From positions 186,001-250,000 of the forward strand of contig NZ_CP160403.1 in NCBI RefSeq assembly GCF_040782645.1: a stretch of 64,000 nucleotides of DNA. Direction: 5' to 3'. Every line of letters begins with the position of its first letter. Position 1 is the first letter of the stretch. Origin of the DNA: Streptomyces sp. HUAS ZL42 (GTDB lineage Bacteria; Actinomycetota; Actinomycetes; Streptomycetales; Streptomycetaceae). Of this stretch, positions 52,065 through 60,737 are shown piece by piece. The position numbers and the translations under genes were made by a program. The notes beneath the pieces were generated by a model. That model had not been told where the DNA came from. It made no database searches and worked only from the letters and a program-made list of their open reading frames with translations.

Positions 52065-52763
52065 ATGGATACGAGATCAGCGCTAATCGAGGCGACGGCG
52101 GAGCTGCTCGCCCACTCCCCCGGTGGCGACGTGTCGACCCGCGCGATCAGCGAGGCCGCCGGCGTCCAACAGCCCGTGCTGTACCGGCTGTTCGGCGACA
52201 AGAACGGGCTGCTCAGAGCCACGGTCGACCATGTCTGGGACCAGTACCTGGGCAGCAAGAGGGCCGCCGAGAAGTCGGCGGACCCGTTGCAGGACCTGCG
52301 GGCGGGATGGGACAGCCACACTGCGTTCGCGCTGGCACACCCCAACGCCTACAAGCTGATGTTCTCCTCGGCGCCGGGCTCAGAGCCCGAGGCCGCGGAG
52401 GAGGCCATGCGCATCCTGCGTGAGGTCCTCGAGCGGCTCGCCAAGCAGGGGCGCCTGCGCGTCACACCGGATGTGGCCGCACGCATGGTCATGTCGGCAA
52501 ACACCGGCGTCGCCCTCGCCCTGATCACGCGTCCCGCGCTGTACCCGGACCTGGACCTGTCCATCATGGTCCGCGATGCGATCCACCGGGCCATCCTTCT
52601 CGCTCCGGCAGCAGACGCCGCAGCGCAGGATGTACGGCTGGCAGCAGCCACGACGCTGCTGTCGTCCGTGGACGAGTTCACGCCGCAGCCCTTCACACCT
52701 GCCGAGTCCGCACTGCTCAAGCAGTGGCTGACCCAGATCGCACGCTCCAGCCAGACGAGCTGA
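52065..52763 (+). CDS. TetR-family transcriptional regulator
   Basis: A 232-aa TetR protein (start MDTRSALIEATAELLAHSPG; helix-turn-helix AISEAAGVQQPVLYRLFGDK). ATG 52065 is chosen because the operator-like repeats end 8 bp upstream; the frame extends 12 codons further back into them. Two SDR genes follow on the same strand, the first 104 bp on, and are its probable targets. The C-terminal half is a standard helical ligand domain. Confidence 0.9.
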   Translation: MDTRSALIEATAELLAHSPGGDVSTRAISEAAGVQQPVLYRLFGDKNGLLRATVDHVWDQYLGSKRAAEKSADPLQDLRAGWDSHTAFALAHPNAYKLMFSSAPGSEPEAAEEAMRILREVLERLAKQGRLRVTPDVAARMVMSANTGVALALITRPALYPDLDLSIMVRDAIHRAILLAPAADAAAQDVRLAAATTLLSSVDEFTPQPFTPAESALLKQWLTQIARSSQTS

Positions 52764-52867
52764 CTTGCCCGTCCGCGCGCCGCAGCGCAGCTCGCGGCGC
52801 TGGTCAAGCACGCCCGACGTCAGGGCCCCCTCACGCTCCCCCGCCTGAATTCACCGAAGGAAACATC

Positions 52868-53605
52868 ATGAACAACAACGTGACCCGCGTCGCCCTCGTC
52901 ACCGGCGGCTCCGGCGGCATCGGCAGGGCCGTCGCACAGCGGCTGGCGTCGGACGGCATCGCCGTCGGCGTGCACTACGCAGGTAACAAGGCCAAGGCCG
53001 ACGAGACGGTCGCCGCCATCACCTCGTCCGGCGGCAGGGCCCTGGCGGTGGGCGGTGACGTCGCCGACGAGCACGCGATGTCCGCCGCCTTCGACGCGGT
53101 GGAACGGGAGTTCGGCGGCATCGACATCGTGGTCAACACTGCCGGGATCATGATCCTTTCGCCCATCGCGACGCTGGACCTCGACGACCTCGACCGCATG
53201 CATCGCACCAACATCCGCGGCACTTTCGTCGTCTCCCAGCAGGCGGCCCGGCGCGTACGCGGCGGCGGCGCGATCATCAACTTCTCAACGTCCGTCACCC
53301 GCCTGCAGTTCCCGGCCTACGGCGCCTACGTGGCAAGCAAGGGTGCAGTCGAGGCCATGACGCTCGTACTCGCCCGGGAACTGCGCGGCAAGGACATCAC
53401 CGTCAACGCCGTTGCACCCGGTCCCACCGCCACTCCGCTCTTCCTCGAGGGCAAGGACGACACGACGATCGCCAACCTGTCCAAGGCGGCACCGCTCGAA
53501 CGCCTGGGCACCCCACAGGACATCGCCGAAACGGTGGCCTTCCTCGCTGGGCCGGCCCGGTGGATCAACGGTCAGGTCCTCTACGCCAACGGCGGCATCG
53601 CCTGA
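52868..53605 (+). CDS. Short-chain dehydrogenase/reductase
   Basis: A 245-aa classical SDR. Cofactor motif TGGSGGIGRAVA, IVVNTAGIM (a variant NxAG), INFSTSVTRL with the catalytic Ser, YGAYVASKGAVEA for YxxxK, and a C-terminal VLYANGGIA. The region HYAGNKAKADETV suggests NADP preference, as in FabG-like 3-oxoacyl reductases. GAAGGAAA precedes the ATG. Probably controlled by the TetR upstream. Confidence 0.92.
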   Translation: MNNNVTRVALVTGGSGGIGRAVAQRLASDGIAVGVHYAGNKAKADETVAAITSSGGRALAVGGDVADEHAMSAAFDAVEREFGGIDIVVNTAGIMILSPIATLDLDDLDRMHRTNIRGTFVVSQQAARRVRGGGAIINFSTSVTRLQFPAYGAYVASKGAVEAMTLVLARELRGKDITVNAVAPGPTATPLFLEGKDDTTIANLSKAAPLERLGTPQDIAETVAFLAGPARWINGQVLYANGGIA

Positions 53606-53685
53606 TCGCAACGCCCGCAACCGGCCGCAGCCATCGACGGCGTCGGCCGGACCCGGTCGTCCAGACACCCCAGGAGATACGTGTC

Positions 53686-54585
53686 ATGAGCAACATCGTC
53701 GTCATCACCGGTGCCTCAAGCGGATTCGGCGCCCTGACGGCCCGCGCCCTCGCAGACGCCGGGCACACCGTGTACGCCGGAATGCGCCAGACCACCACCC
53801 GCAACGCCCCGCAGGTCGAAGCCGCTTGCGTCTACAGCAAGGAACACAACGTCGACCTGCGCTCCGTCGAACTCGACGTCACCTCGCAGGAGTCCGTCGA
53901 CACCGCGATCAGCCGGATCCTCGACGAGCACGGCCGTATCGATGTCCTGATCCACAACGCCGGCCACATGGTCACCGGCCCCACCGAGGCCTTCACCCCC
54001 GAGCAGCTCGCCGACCTGTACGACGTGAACGTGCTGTCGACGCAACGCGTCAACCGCGCTGCGCTGCCCAGCATGCGTCACGCGGGCCGAGGCCTGGTGC
54101 TCTGGGTGTCCAGCACCAGCGTCAAGGGGGGTACCCCGCCCTATCTGGCACCGTACTTCGCCGCCAAGGCAGCGATGGACTCCCTCGCCGTCAGCTACGC
54201 GGCCGAACTGGCCCGCTGGGGAGTGGAGACATCCATCGTGGTCCCGGGTGCGTTCACGAGCGGCACCAACCACTTCACCCACTCCGGTCGTCCATCCGAC
54301 CACGATGTCGAAGCGGAGTACGAGACCAAGTACGCCGGCCTGGTCCGTCAGGTGGGCGAGAAGCTCACCGCGCTGGCCCCTGAAGGTGCCGAGGCGTCCC
54401 TCGTCTCGGACGAGATCGCCCGCATCATCGCACTTCCCGCCGGGCAGCGCCCCCACCGAGTCACCATAGACCCGATCGACGACGGTTCCGAAGAAGTCTC
54501 GGACGTCGCCGACCGGATCCGACGCGAGTTCCTCACCCGCGTGGGCCTCGCCGACCTGCTCACGGTCAGCCAGCCCGTCAGCTGA
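53686..54585 (+). CDS. Short-chain dehydrogenase/reductase (long form)
   Basis: A 299-aa SDR: TGASSGFGALTARAL, ELDVTSQES, IHNAGHM, VSSTSVKGGTPPYLAPYFAA with the active YFAAK, and IVVPGAFTSGTNHFTH. The extra C-terminal 50 residues and the GHTVYAGMR start are typical of the larger SDR subfamily. AGGAG lies nine bases before the ATG. It follows the other SDR by 80 bp. Substrate unknown. Confidence 0.9.
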   Translation: MSNIVVITGASSGFGALTARALADAGHTVYAGMRQTTTRNAPQVEAACVYSKEHNVDLRSVELDVTSQESVDTAISRILDEHGRIDVLIHNAGHMVTGPTEAFTPEQLADLYDVNVLSTQRVNRAALPSMRHAGRGLVLWVSSTSVKGGTPPYLAPYFAAKAAMDSLAVSYAAELARWGVETSIVVPGAFTSGTNHFTHSGRPSDHDVEAEYETKYAGLVRQVGEKLTALAPEGAEASLVSDEIARIIALPAGQRPHRVTIDPIDDGSEEVSDVADRIRREFLTRVGLADLLTVSQPVS

Positions 54586-54707
54586 CGCAAACCGTCTCCG
54601 CGTGGGGCGACTGGCACACTCCCTCTCGCCCCACGCCTTCTCTCGCCACCCCTCAGCGCGCCGGCCGCGCACGGCCTGCACGTCGTACGGCACGAAAGGG
54701 ACCCTTG

Positions 54708-55325
54708 ATGCGTACGCCACGGCTCTTGCTCGCCGGGATCCTGTTGTCCATCGCGACTTTCCTGCTCTCAGCCCTCTTCGCGCCACCCTCCTCCGGCTCG
54801 GTGGGCGCGGCTTCGGTGGCTGTGTTCTTACCTCTCTGGTACTGCCTGACGGCGCTGAAGGCAGGCCTCGGCATGGCCTCCGGCGTCCAGGCCGGCGACA
54901 CGATTGTCGACTTCGCAGTCACGTTCTCCTTGCCGGTCCTGGCAAGCCTGGTGATGTGGCGGGAGAGTGAGAGCGAGTGGGAGGGCGGTCCCGTCCTCAC
55001 GACGGGCCGCACGCCCGTGATGCTCACGGCCGGCATCGTGCTCTGGGCGGCCGTGGCCCTCCTGGTCGCTCTGCTGGCTCCGGGCGTCGCGGACCGGGCG
55101 AGGAGCCGGGGCGCGGCCGCAGCCTTCCTTCCGCTGTGGTTTCTCGTGTGCGGTGCCAATGCGCTGCTCGGTGTGTTCGCAGCCGGCTACACATGGCGGG
55201 AAGAGCTGCTCATCATGGTCGTCAACCTGTCGCTTCCCACCGCGGTCGCCCTGCTTGCGCCGTGGGCGCTCAGGCACGGGCATCGCGGAGACGTGGCCGA
55301 ATACGGGGCGGAAAGCCAGGAGTAG
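54708..55325 (+). CDS. Membrane protein with an internal duplication
   Basis: A 205-aa protein with about six hydrophobic helices. The halves are clearly related: LLAGILLSIATFLLSALFAP then VAVFLPLWYCLTALKAGLGM in the first, and LTAGIVLWAAVALLVALLAP then AAAFLPLWFLVCGANALLGV in the second. Each half has three helices, and FLPLW recurs at the same place. No known family is recognised. It stands between the SDR pair and the convergent MFS gene. Confidence 0.75.
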   Translation: MRTPRLLLAGILLSIATFLLSALFAPPSSGSVGAASVAVFLPLWYCLTALKAGLGMASGVQAGDTIVDFAVTFSLPVLASLVMWRESESEWEGGPVLTTGRTPVMLTAGIVLWAAVALLVALLAPGVADRARSRGAAAAFLPLWFLVCGANALLGVFAAGYTWREELLIMVVNLSLPTAVALLAPWALRHGHRGDVAEYGAESQE

Positions 55326-55425
55326 GCAGCCTGAAGCAGGCTGCCGACTGGGGCGGACGGTCACGCGCACACATGACCCGGACGGCGGGGTCACGCGCGC
55401 ACCGGAGCCGGAGGACGGAACCGTG

Positions 55426-56697
55426 TCAGGACGCCCGGAGCCGCTCCGATCGCCGTCCGCGGGGCACCAGGAAGACGACGACCGCCCCGATCAGCGCCGG
55501 TGCGACGAGAGCGTAGAAGCCGACCTTGGCATCGGAGTTCACGCCGATCAGGAAGGTCAGGTAGCTGGGGCCGAGGAGGGAGCCGAAGCGTCCGACTCCG
55601 AGAGTGAATCCGAGGGCGGTGCCACGTATCTGATGGGGGTAGTAACGGGCCACGTAGGAGTTGATGACGTTCTGTGCGCCCAGGATGCCGGCGCCGGCCA
55701 GCGCAACCGCGGCCAGGAGCGCGGTGTGCCCTTCGGCAGTGGTCAGAGCCCGCAGCGCCACCACGGCGGAGAGGAACAGGCAGACGACGCAGATCTTTGC
55801 CGGGATCCAGTCGGCGAGCATGGAGAACAGCAGCGTTCCGGCGACGGCTCCGCAGTTGAACACGAGGACGAGTTCGAGCGTGGAGTCGAGGTCGTAGCCC
55901 GCATCCGTCATCAGGGAGGGCAGCCATGAGCTCGTCCCGTAGATCAGCAGCAGCCCGATGAAGGAGGCAATGGAGAACAGGATGCTCGCCACCAGCCAGC
56001 CGGGCTCGAACAGGGCCCACCACTCGTTTGAGACCACGTGGGTGTCCCGGCGCGTGGCCCGGTCGGGAAGGGATGCCTCCTCAGGCGCCGCGGCGGGAAT
56101 CAGATGCCAGCAGGCCGGCACCAGCAGGATGGGCAGGACCCCTACCAGGAACATCCATTGGAAGTCCGTGCCCGGCAGGAAGCCGCGACCGGCGCTCGCC
56201 GCCGCCACACCCCCGAGCGGGATGGCCGACAGCGCCGTGCCGCAGTACAGCGAACGCCGCCCCACCCGGGCCCAGTCCACGACAACGGCACAGACGAGAG
56301 GGGCCAGTGCCCCGAGGCCGATGCCCAGCAGGAAGCGGGTGGCGCCGAACGCCGGCAAGCTGGTGACCAGTCCCGCGGCCAGCATGCAGCCCGAGATCCA
56401 AGCGACGCAGATCGCGATCGGAGTCCTGCGGCCGTAGACGTCGCTCATCTGGCCGCCGGCGAAGGCACCGATCGCCTCGCCCAGCGCGGTGACGCTGGCC
56501 AGCGTGCCCAAGGTGCCGGGTGTGACGTCCCAGGTGGGGTGGTTCAGCAGGGACGGCGCAACGGTCTGCAGGGCGTACAGGTCGTAGCCGTAGGCGAAGA
56601 AGACGAGCATGCCCAGCAGCAGGACGGTGCGTGCTCGCCAACGTTTGTGTCGTATCGCCTCGCTGCTGGCCTGGGTGTGCGTTGCGAATGGTGTCAT
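55426..56697 (-). CDS. MFS transporter, aromatic acid:H+ symporter (AAHS) type
   Basis: A 423-aa transporter with 12 helices, GYDLYALQTVAPSL in helix 1 and GGQMSDVYGRRTPIA after helix 2, resembling the BenK/PcaK-like aromatic acid carriers. It lies downstream of the ring-cleavage dioxygenase and hydroxylase genes on the same strand (249-bp gap) and probably imports their aromatic substrate. Confidence 0.88.
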   Translation of the reverse strand: MTPFATHTQASSEAIRHKRWRARTVLLLGMLVFFAYGYDLYALQTVAPSLLNHPTWDVTPGTLGTLASVTALGEAIGAFAGGQMSDVYGRRTPIAICVAWISGCMLAAGLVTSLPAFGATRFLLGIGLGALAPLVCAVVVDWARVGRRSLYCGTALSAIPLGGVAAASAGRGFLPGTDFQWMFLVGVLPILLVPACWHLIPAAAPEEASLPDRATRRDTHVVSNEWWALFEPGWLVASILFSIASFIGLLLIYGTSSWLPSLMTDAGYDLDSTLELVLVFNCGAVAGTLLFSMLADWIPAKICVVCLFLSAVVALRALTTAEGHTALLAAVALAGAGILGAQNVINSYVARYYPHQIRGTALGFTLGVGRFGSLLGPSYLTFLIGVNSDAKVGFYALVAPALIGAVVVFLVPRGRRSERLRAS

Positions 56698-56946
56698 CGC
56701 GACCTTCGGATTCGGGCTGAGGAGGTGGCGGCCGTAGGTGAGGTCCGGGGGCGCCGGCCGGGCTACGGCGGGTGTAGGCGCCCGTGTTGACGACGTTGAA
56801 AGGCCGGGCAGGAGAACCGGAAACGGCGCGTCGCTCGAGGCCGCTGCCAGTCTTGCGGGCAGCGCTCCAAGGCGCGTCGTGGCCTCGCCGGCCTGCTGGA
56901 CGCCGCGGGCCCGGGCGTCCGGTGGGCCGGTGGCGCCCGCGAGGCC

Positions 56947-57909
56947 TCACGGGTGGCTGGAGATCATCATGTCCGCCAAGTCTTCGGGCTTGATGAAGGA
57001 GGGCGGGGGCGGCGGACCCCACTGAAAGAGCCCGCGTGCTCCTTCGAGCTCCTCCGGGGTCCACAGGGCGTCTTCAGGTATGCAGTCCATGTCGCTGTGG
57101 TACTCGGCGAAGTTGCCGGCCGGGTCCTTCAGGTACCAGAAGAAGTTGCTTCCGGCGTAGTGGCGGCCCAGTCCCCACACATGACGGCCAGGGTCCCTCT
57201 CAAGCATGCTCATCGCGCCGCGGCCGATCTCGTCGACGTCGTCGACCTGCCAGCTGGTGTGGTGCAGAAAGGGCACCGGAGCGCGCTGGACGAGCAGATT
57301 GTGGTGGTCGGTGGAGCATCGCAGAAACACTCCGACGTCCTTGACGATGTCGCTGACCTTGAACTCCAGTCCGTCGGTGAAGAACTGGCGCGTGGTGTCG
57401 AAGTCGGTCGTGCCCAGGACGAAGTGGCCCAGTCGACGCGGCCGGACCGGATCGGGGCGCAGCAGGCCGGGGGCGCGCTGGGCGATGCGGGCCGTGCGAC
57501 CGGGGCCGTTGTACACCGGAGCAGGTACGGGCGGTTGCACCAGGCGTGAGCGGACGACGATCCGGACGCTGACGCCGGTGGCTGGTTCGACTGCCCCGCA
57601 CTGGGTTTTCTTGCCGGTGCCGGTCGTGGTGACCGGCACCGGGAAGTCCAGGTGCTGCAGTCGGCGCGCGATGCGTGCCAGGTCGTCGGGGTCGTCGGCG
57701 GCGAACGTGGCTTCCAGCAGCCGGCGCCGGTCGCTGTGCACGAGGCGGAGCTGGTCGCCACCGTCGGTGGTGCCGAGGACGAGGCCGGGTTCGGCACTTC
57801 CGGTGGGCGTGGTGTCGCCTCGGACGAGGCCGAAGTCCTCGTAGAAAGCGGCGGCAGCGGCGACGTCGGGGACTCCGAGAGTCAGCTGTTCGATCCTGTG
57901 CAGTGGCAC
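56947..57909 (-). CDS. Type I extradiol ring-cleavage dioxygenase (VOC family)
   Basis: A 320-aa two-module VOC protein starting VPLHRIEQLTLGVPD. Iron ligands are expected as His in RLGHFVLGTTD, His in FLHHTSWQV and Glu in FAEYHSD. The segment HVWGLGRHYAGSNFFWYLKD is typical of catechol-type dioxygenases. GTG 57909 follows GGAGGA with good spacing. It is third in the leftward order FAH - hydroxylase - dioxygenase - transporter, and would open the ring made by the hydroxylase. Confidence 0.88.
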   Translation of the reverse strand: MPLHRIEQLTLGVPDVAAAAAFYEDFGLVRGDTTPTGSAEPGLVLGTTDGGDQLRLVHSDRRRLLEATFAADDPDDLARIARRLQHLDFPVPVTTTGTGKKTQCGAVEPATGVSVRIVVRSRLVQPPVPAPVYNGPGRTARIAQRAPGLLRPDPVRPRRLGHFVLGTTDFDTTRQFFTDGLEFKVSDIVKDVGVFLRCSTDHHNLLVQRAPVPFLHHTSWQVDDVDEIGRGAMSMLERDPGRHVWGLGRHYAGSNFFWYLKDPAGNFAEYHSDMDCIPEDALWTPEELEGARGLFQWGPPPPPSFIKPEDLADMMISSHP

Positions 57910-57961
57910 GGGTTCCTCCCCTGCGGGGTTGTCGGGGGGACAGGGTGGGGCCGGTCGGTGC

Positions 57962-59689
57962 TCATACGTGATCGCGTTCCCGGACTGCCGTGACAGGCTC
58001 CCGGTCCTGGCCTTCAGCGGTGGACTGCGCGGCCGTGGTCTGGTCGAGGAGGTCGTCGGCGAGCGCTGCCAGGCCGGCCAATTCGCTGCCGCCGAAGACG
58101 TAGAAGTCCGGCCGGTTGATGACGACTTCGATACCTCGGGTACGGAAGTACTCCACATAGGTTCCGTCGACGTCGACGATGTCGGTGGGGCTCGGCGTGC
58201 CGGACCCGCTGTTCGGCCCGAAAGCGGCGGGGCGCACTGTGTAGAAGTGGCAGCCGAGGCGCTCCAGAGCAGCGGTGCGCCGGGGGCCGAGCACGGTGCG
58301 TGGGTCGTCGGTGATGCTGACGACGGTGAAGCCGGTGGTGGGCAGCAGACGATCGAACAGGTCGGTCCGGTCTGCGATCTGCACACGTCCTTGGAGCCCG
58401 AGTTCCCCGGCGGGCGCCACCGGGCTGCCGCCGGCTGTGCGGTGCAGGATTCCGTCGACCAGTTGCGGAAAGTCCGGCATGGGCGGGCGGAAGCCGGCGC
58501 GGAACATCTCGTCGCGTTTGCGGGCCTCCTCCGGGTCGATGATGCAAGGAATCCTGCCGCTCTCCAAGGAGATGACCGTCCAGTCCCTGACATGGGGGTC
58601 ACGCTCGGCCTGGTAGGTGTCAAGGAGTGGCTCGTCGGCCGCACCGGAGAGAACCAGGTCGAGTTTCCAGGCAAGGTTGCGGGCGTCCCGCATGCCCGAG
58701 CACATGCCCTGGCCCATGAAGGGCGGCATCGTGTGGGCGGCGTCACCGGCCAGGAAGACGCGGCCGGAGCGCCAGCGATGAGCGATCCGCGCTTCGAAGG
58801 TATAGACGAGCTGCCGGACCGGCTCAACATCGTGCTCGGTGACGTCGAACGGGGCGAGCAGCTCCCATGCCTTGTCCGGTCGGAGAAAGTCTTCGGGGTT
58901 CTCATCCGGTCGCAGATGCCATTCCCACCGTCGGTGGTCCTTGCCCAACGGCAGTACGGTCGTCGGCCTGCGTGGGTCGCAGACCTGGCCGGAGTCAAAG
59001 GCCAGTGAGAACGGACGCTTGATACGGGCGTCGATGACCAGCCACTTCTCGTTGAATCCCAGATCGTCGCGGTCGATGCCCAGCATCTGGCGGGTCCGGC
59101 TGTTGGCACCGTCGCAGGCGACTACGTACCGGCCGCGGAACTGACGGTGCTCGCCCGTGAGGGCGGGGCGCGGCTCACCCGGGACAGAGCGGGTGCGTTC
59201 CACGGTCAGTTCGACGTGGTCGTCGTGCTGGAGCAGGTCCACGACTTCCCAGCCCGGCATGTGCGCGACGGTCTGGGACCGGAGGATCCGGTCGAGCAGG
59301 CTGCGTTCCAGAATGGCGGAGTTCTGCATGTAGTCGGAGTGCCAGCCGGAGATGCCCTCCTCGCCCCAGGGGAACTCCAGCAGGGTCTCGCCCTCGGCGT
59401 TGATCCAGGTGTAGCTCTTGGTCGCGTAGGCGTCCTCGAGGGTGGGGCCTTCGGCGCCCAGTTGCTGGAGCATCCGCATGATCTCGTGATCGATGTGCCC
59501 GACCCGGGGAAGGCCGTACAGGCTCGGTTGCCGGTCGAAGACGACGGCGTCGCGGCCGAGCATCGCCCAGGTCGCCCCCAGGGTCAGTCCCACGGAGCCT
59601 CCGCCGATGATCAGCAGGTCGTGGATCTTGTCGCCGTCCGCAGGGAGGGAGGTGTAGGCGTCGTTGTGGGATCGCGGTTCGGTGGGCAT
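57962..59689 (-). CDS. FAD-dependent hydroxylase, MhpA/PheA-like
   Basis: A 575-aa group A flavin monooxygenase. LLIIGGGSVGLTLGATWAML is the N-terminal FAD motif, YVVACDGANSRTRQ the DG motif (about 180), and RVFLAGDAAHTMPPFMGQGM the GD motif (about 295), with a C-terminal thioredoxin-like part (about 420-550). Relatives hydroxylate 3-(3-hydroxyphenyl)propionate or resorcinol-type compounds. Its ATG overlaps the stop of the FAH gene by one base (TGATG). Confidence 0.92.
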   Translation of the reverse strand: MPTEPRSHNDAYTSLPADGDKIHDLLIIGGGSVGLTLGATWAMLGRDAVVFDRQPSLYGLPRVGHIDHEIMRMLQQLGAEGPTLEDAYATKSYTWINAEGETLLEFPWGEEGISGWHSDYMQNSAILERSLLDRILRSQTVAHMPGWEVVDLLQHDDHVELTVERTRSVPGEPRPALTGEHRQFRGRYVVACDGANSRTRQMLGIDRDDLGFNEKWLVIDARIKRPFSLAFDSGQVCDPRRPTTVLPLGKDHRRWEWHLRPDENPEDFLRPDKAWELLAPFDVTEHDVEPVRQLVYTFEARIAHRWRSGRVFLAGDAAHTMPPFMGQGMCSGMRDARNLAWKLDLVLSGAADEPLLDTYQAERDPHVRDWTVISLESGRIPCIIDPEEARKRDEMFRAGFRPPMPDFPQLVDGILHRTAGGSPVAPAGELGLQGRVQIADRTDLFDRLLPTTGFTVVSITDDPRTVLGPRRTAALERLGCHFYTVRPAAFGPNSGSGTPSPTDIVDVDGTYVEYFRTRGIEVVINRPDFYVFGGSELAGLAALADDLLDQTTAAQSTAEGQDREPVTAVRERDHV

Positions 59690-60537
59690 CAGGCACCTCC
59701 GGTGAAGGTCTGCCGGAGGTCGCCCAGGCCGGCGATGTGGCTGTGCAGCGTCTGCCCCGGCCGCAGGTAGAGCGGCGGGGTCCGGCCCGCGCCGACTCCG
59801 GCAGGCGTACCCGTGAAGATCAGATCTCCGGGGTGGAGGGTCACGATGGACGAGAGGTAGGCGATCAGTTCCCGTACCGGGAAGATCATTTGGCTGGTGC
59901 GTCCCTTCTGCAGCACCATGCCGTCGACCTCGCAGCTCAGCGCCAGATCCTCGGGATCGTCGAGCTCGTCCGGCGTGACCAGGAAGGGGCCGGTCGGCGA
60001 GAAGCCGGGAAAGGACTTGGCAAGACTGAACTGCGGAGCGGGGCCGGCGTGCTGGGAGGTGCGTTCGGAGAGGTCCTGGCCCACGGTGAGTCCGGCGACG
60101 TGGGACCAGCTCTCGTCCGCGGAGACGTGCCGGGCCTCACGCCCGATCACGGCGACCAGCTCCACCTCCCAGTCGACGGTGTCCGTGGGCAGCTCCACGG
60201 TGCTCACCGGTCCGGTGAGCGAGGACAGGTACTTGGTGAAGACCAGTGGCGCGGCCGGGCGCACGAAGCCGGATTCACGGGCGTGCTCGTCGTAGTTCAG
60301 TCCGACGGCGAAAACCTGCCGGGGGGCCGGGACGGGCGGCCCAAGGTCCTCCGGCCGGAACGGGAGCACCTCGGCGGCCTCGAGGTCGGTCGTCTCGAGC
60401 CAGCCGGACAGCTCATCCCAATGCTCGAAGACCCGTTGCGGATCGGGGCCGAAGCGCCCACCGCTGAGTCGCTCGATGTCGACCAGGCCGTCGCCGTGTA
60501 CGAGGGACAGCCGTCCGCCTAGATTCGCCAACCGCAT
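59689..60537 (-). CDS. Fumarylacetoacetate hydrolase (FAH) family protein
   Basis: A 282-aa FAH-family protein: VFAVGLNYDEHARESG, the metal-binding DWEVELVAVIGREARH, GLTVGQDLSERTSQ, SPTGPFLVTPDEL and DLIFTGTPAGVG. It probably hydrolyses or isomerises the ring-cleavage product. GAAAGG before ATG 60537. First gene of the leftward catabolic operon; the sensor kinase at 60738 reads away from it, leaving a 200-bp divergent control region. Confidence 0.92.
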   Translation of the reverse strand: MRLANLGGRLSLVHGDGLVDIERLSGGRFGPDPQRVFEHWDELSGWLETTDLEAAEVLPFRPEDLGPPVPAPRQVFAVGLNYDEHARESGFVRPAAPLVFTKYLSSLTGPVSTVELPTDTVDWEVELVAVIGREARHVSADESWSHVAGLTVGQDLSERTSQHAGPAPQFSLAKSFPGFSPTGPFLVTPDELDDPEDLALSCEVDGMVLQKGRTSQMIFPVRELIAYLSSIVTLHPGDLIFTGTPAGVGAGRTPPLYLRPGQTLHSHIAGLGDLRQTFTGGA

Positions 60538-60737
60538 GGGAAGCCTTTCGGAAAGGAACGCAGGAAGTGCCGGTGGGCGCAACGTGGGCGTCACACTGGC
60601 GTGACGCGAGTCTCCGGCCTGACCGCCGCCCGGTACATCCGACAGCTGACGCTCAGCGCACGCGCGGACACGGACTCATCGGGCGGCCGACCAGGCAACT
60701 ACAGACAGGACATTTGCCCTATGCGAAAGGGGGGCAC

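Noticed and set aside
56947..59109. A 720-codon frame joining the dioxygenase to sequence upstream
   Set aside because: The upstream part is a shadow of the flavin hydroxylase gene. GTG 57909 with GGAGGA marks the real start of the dioxygenase.
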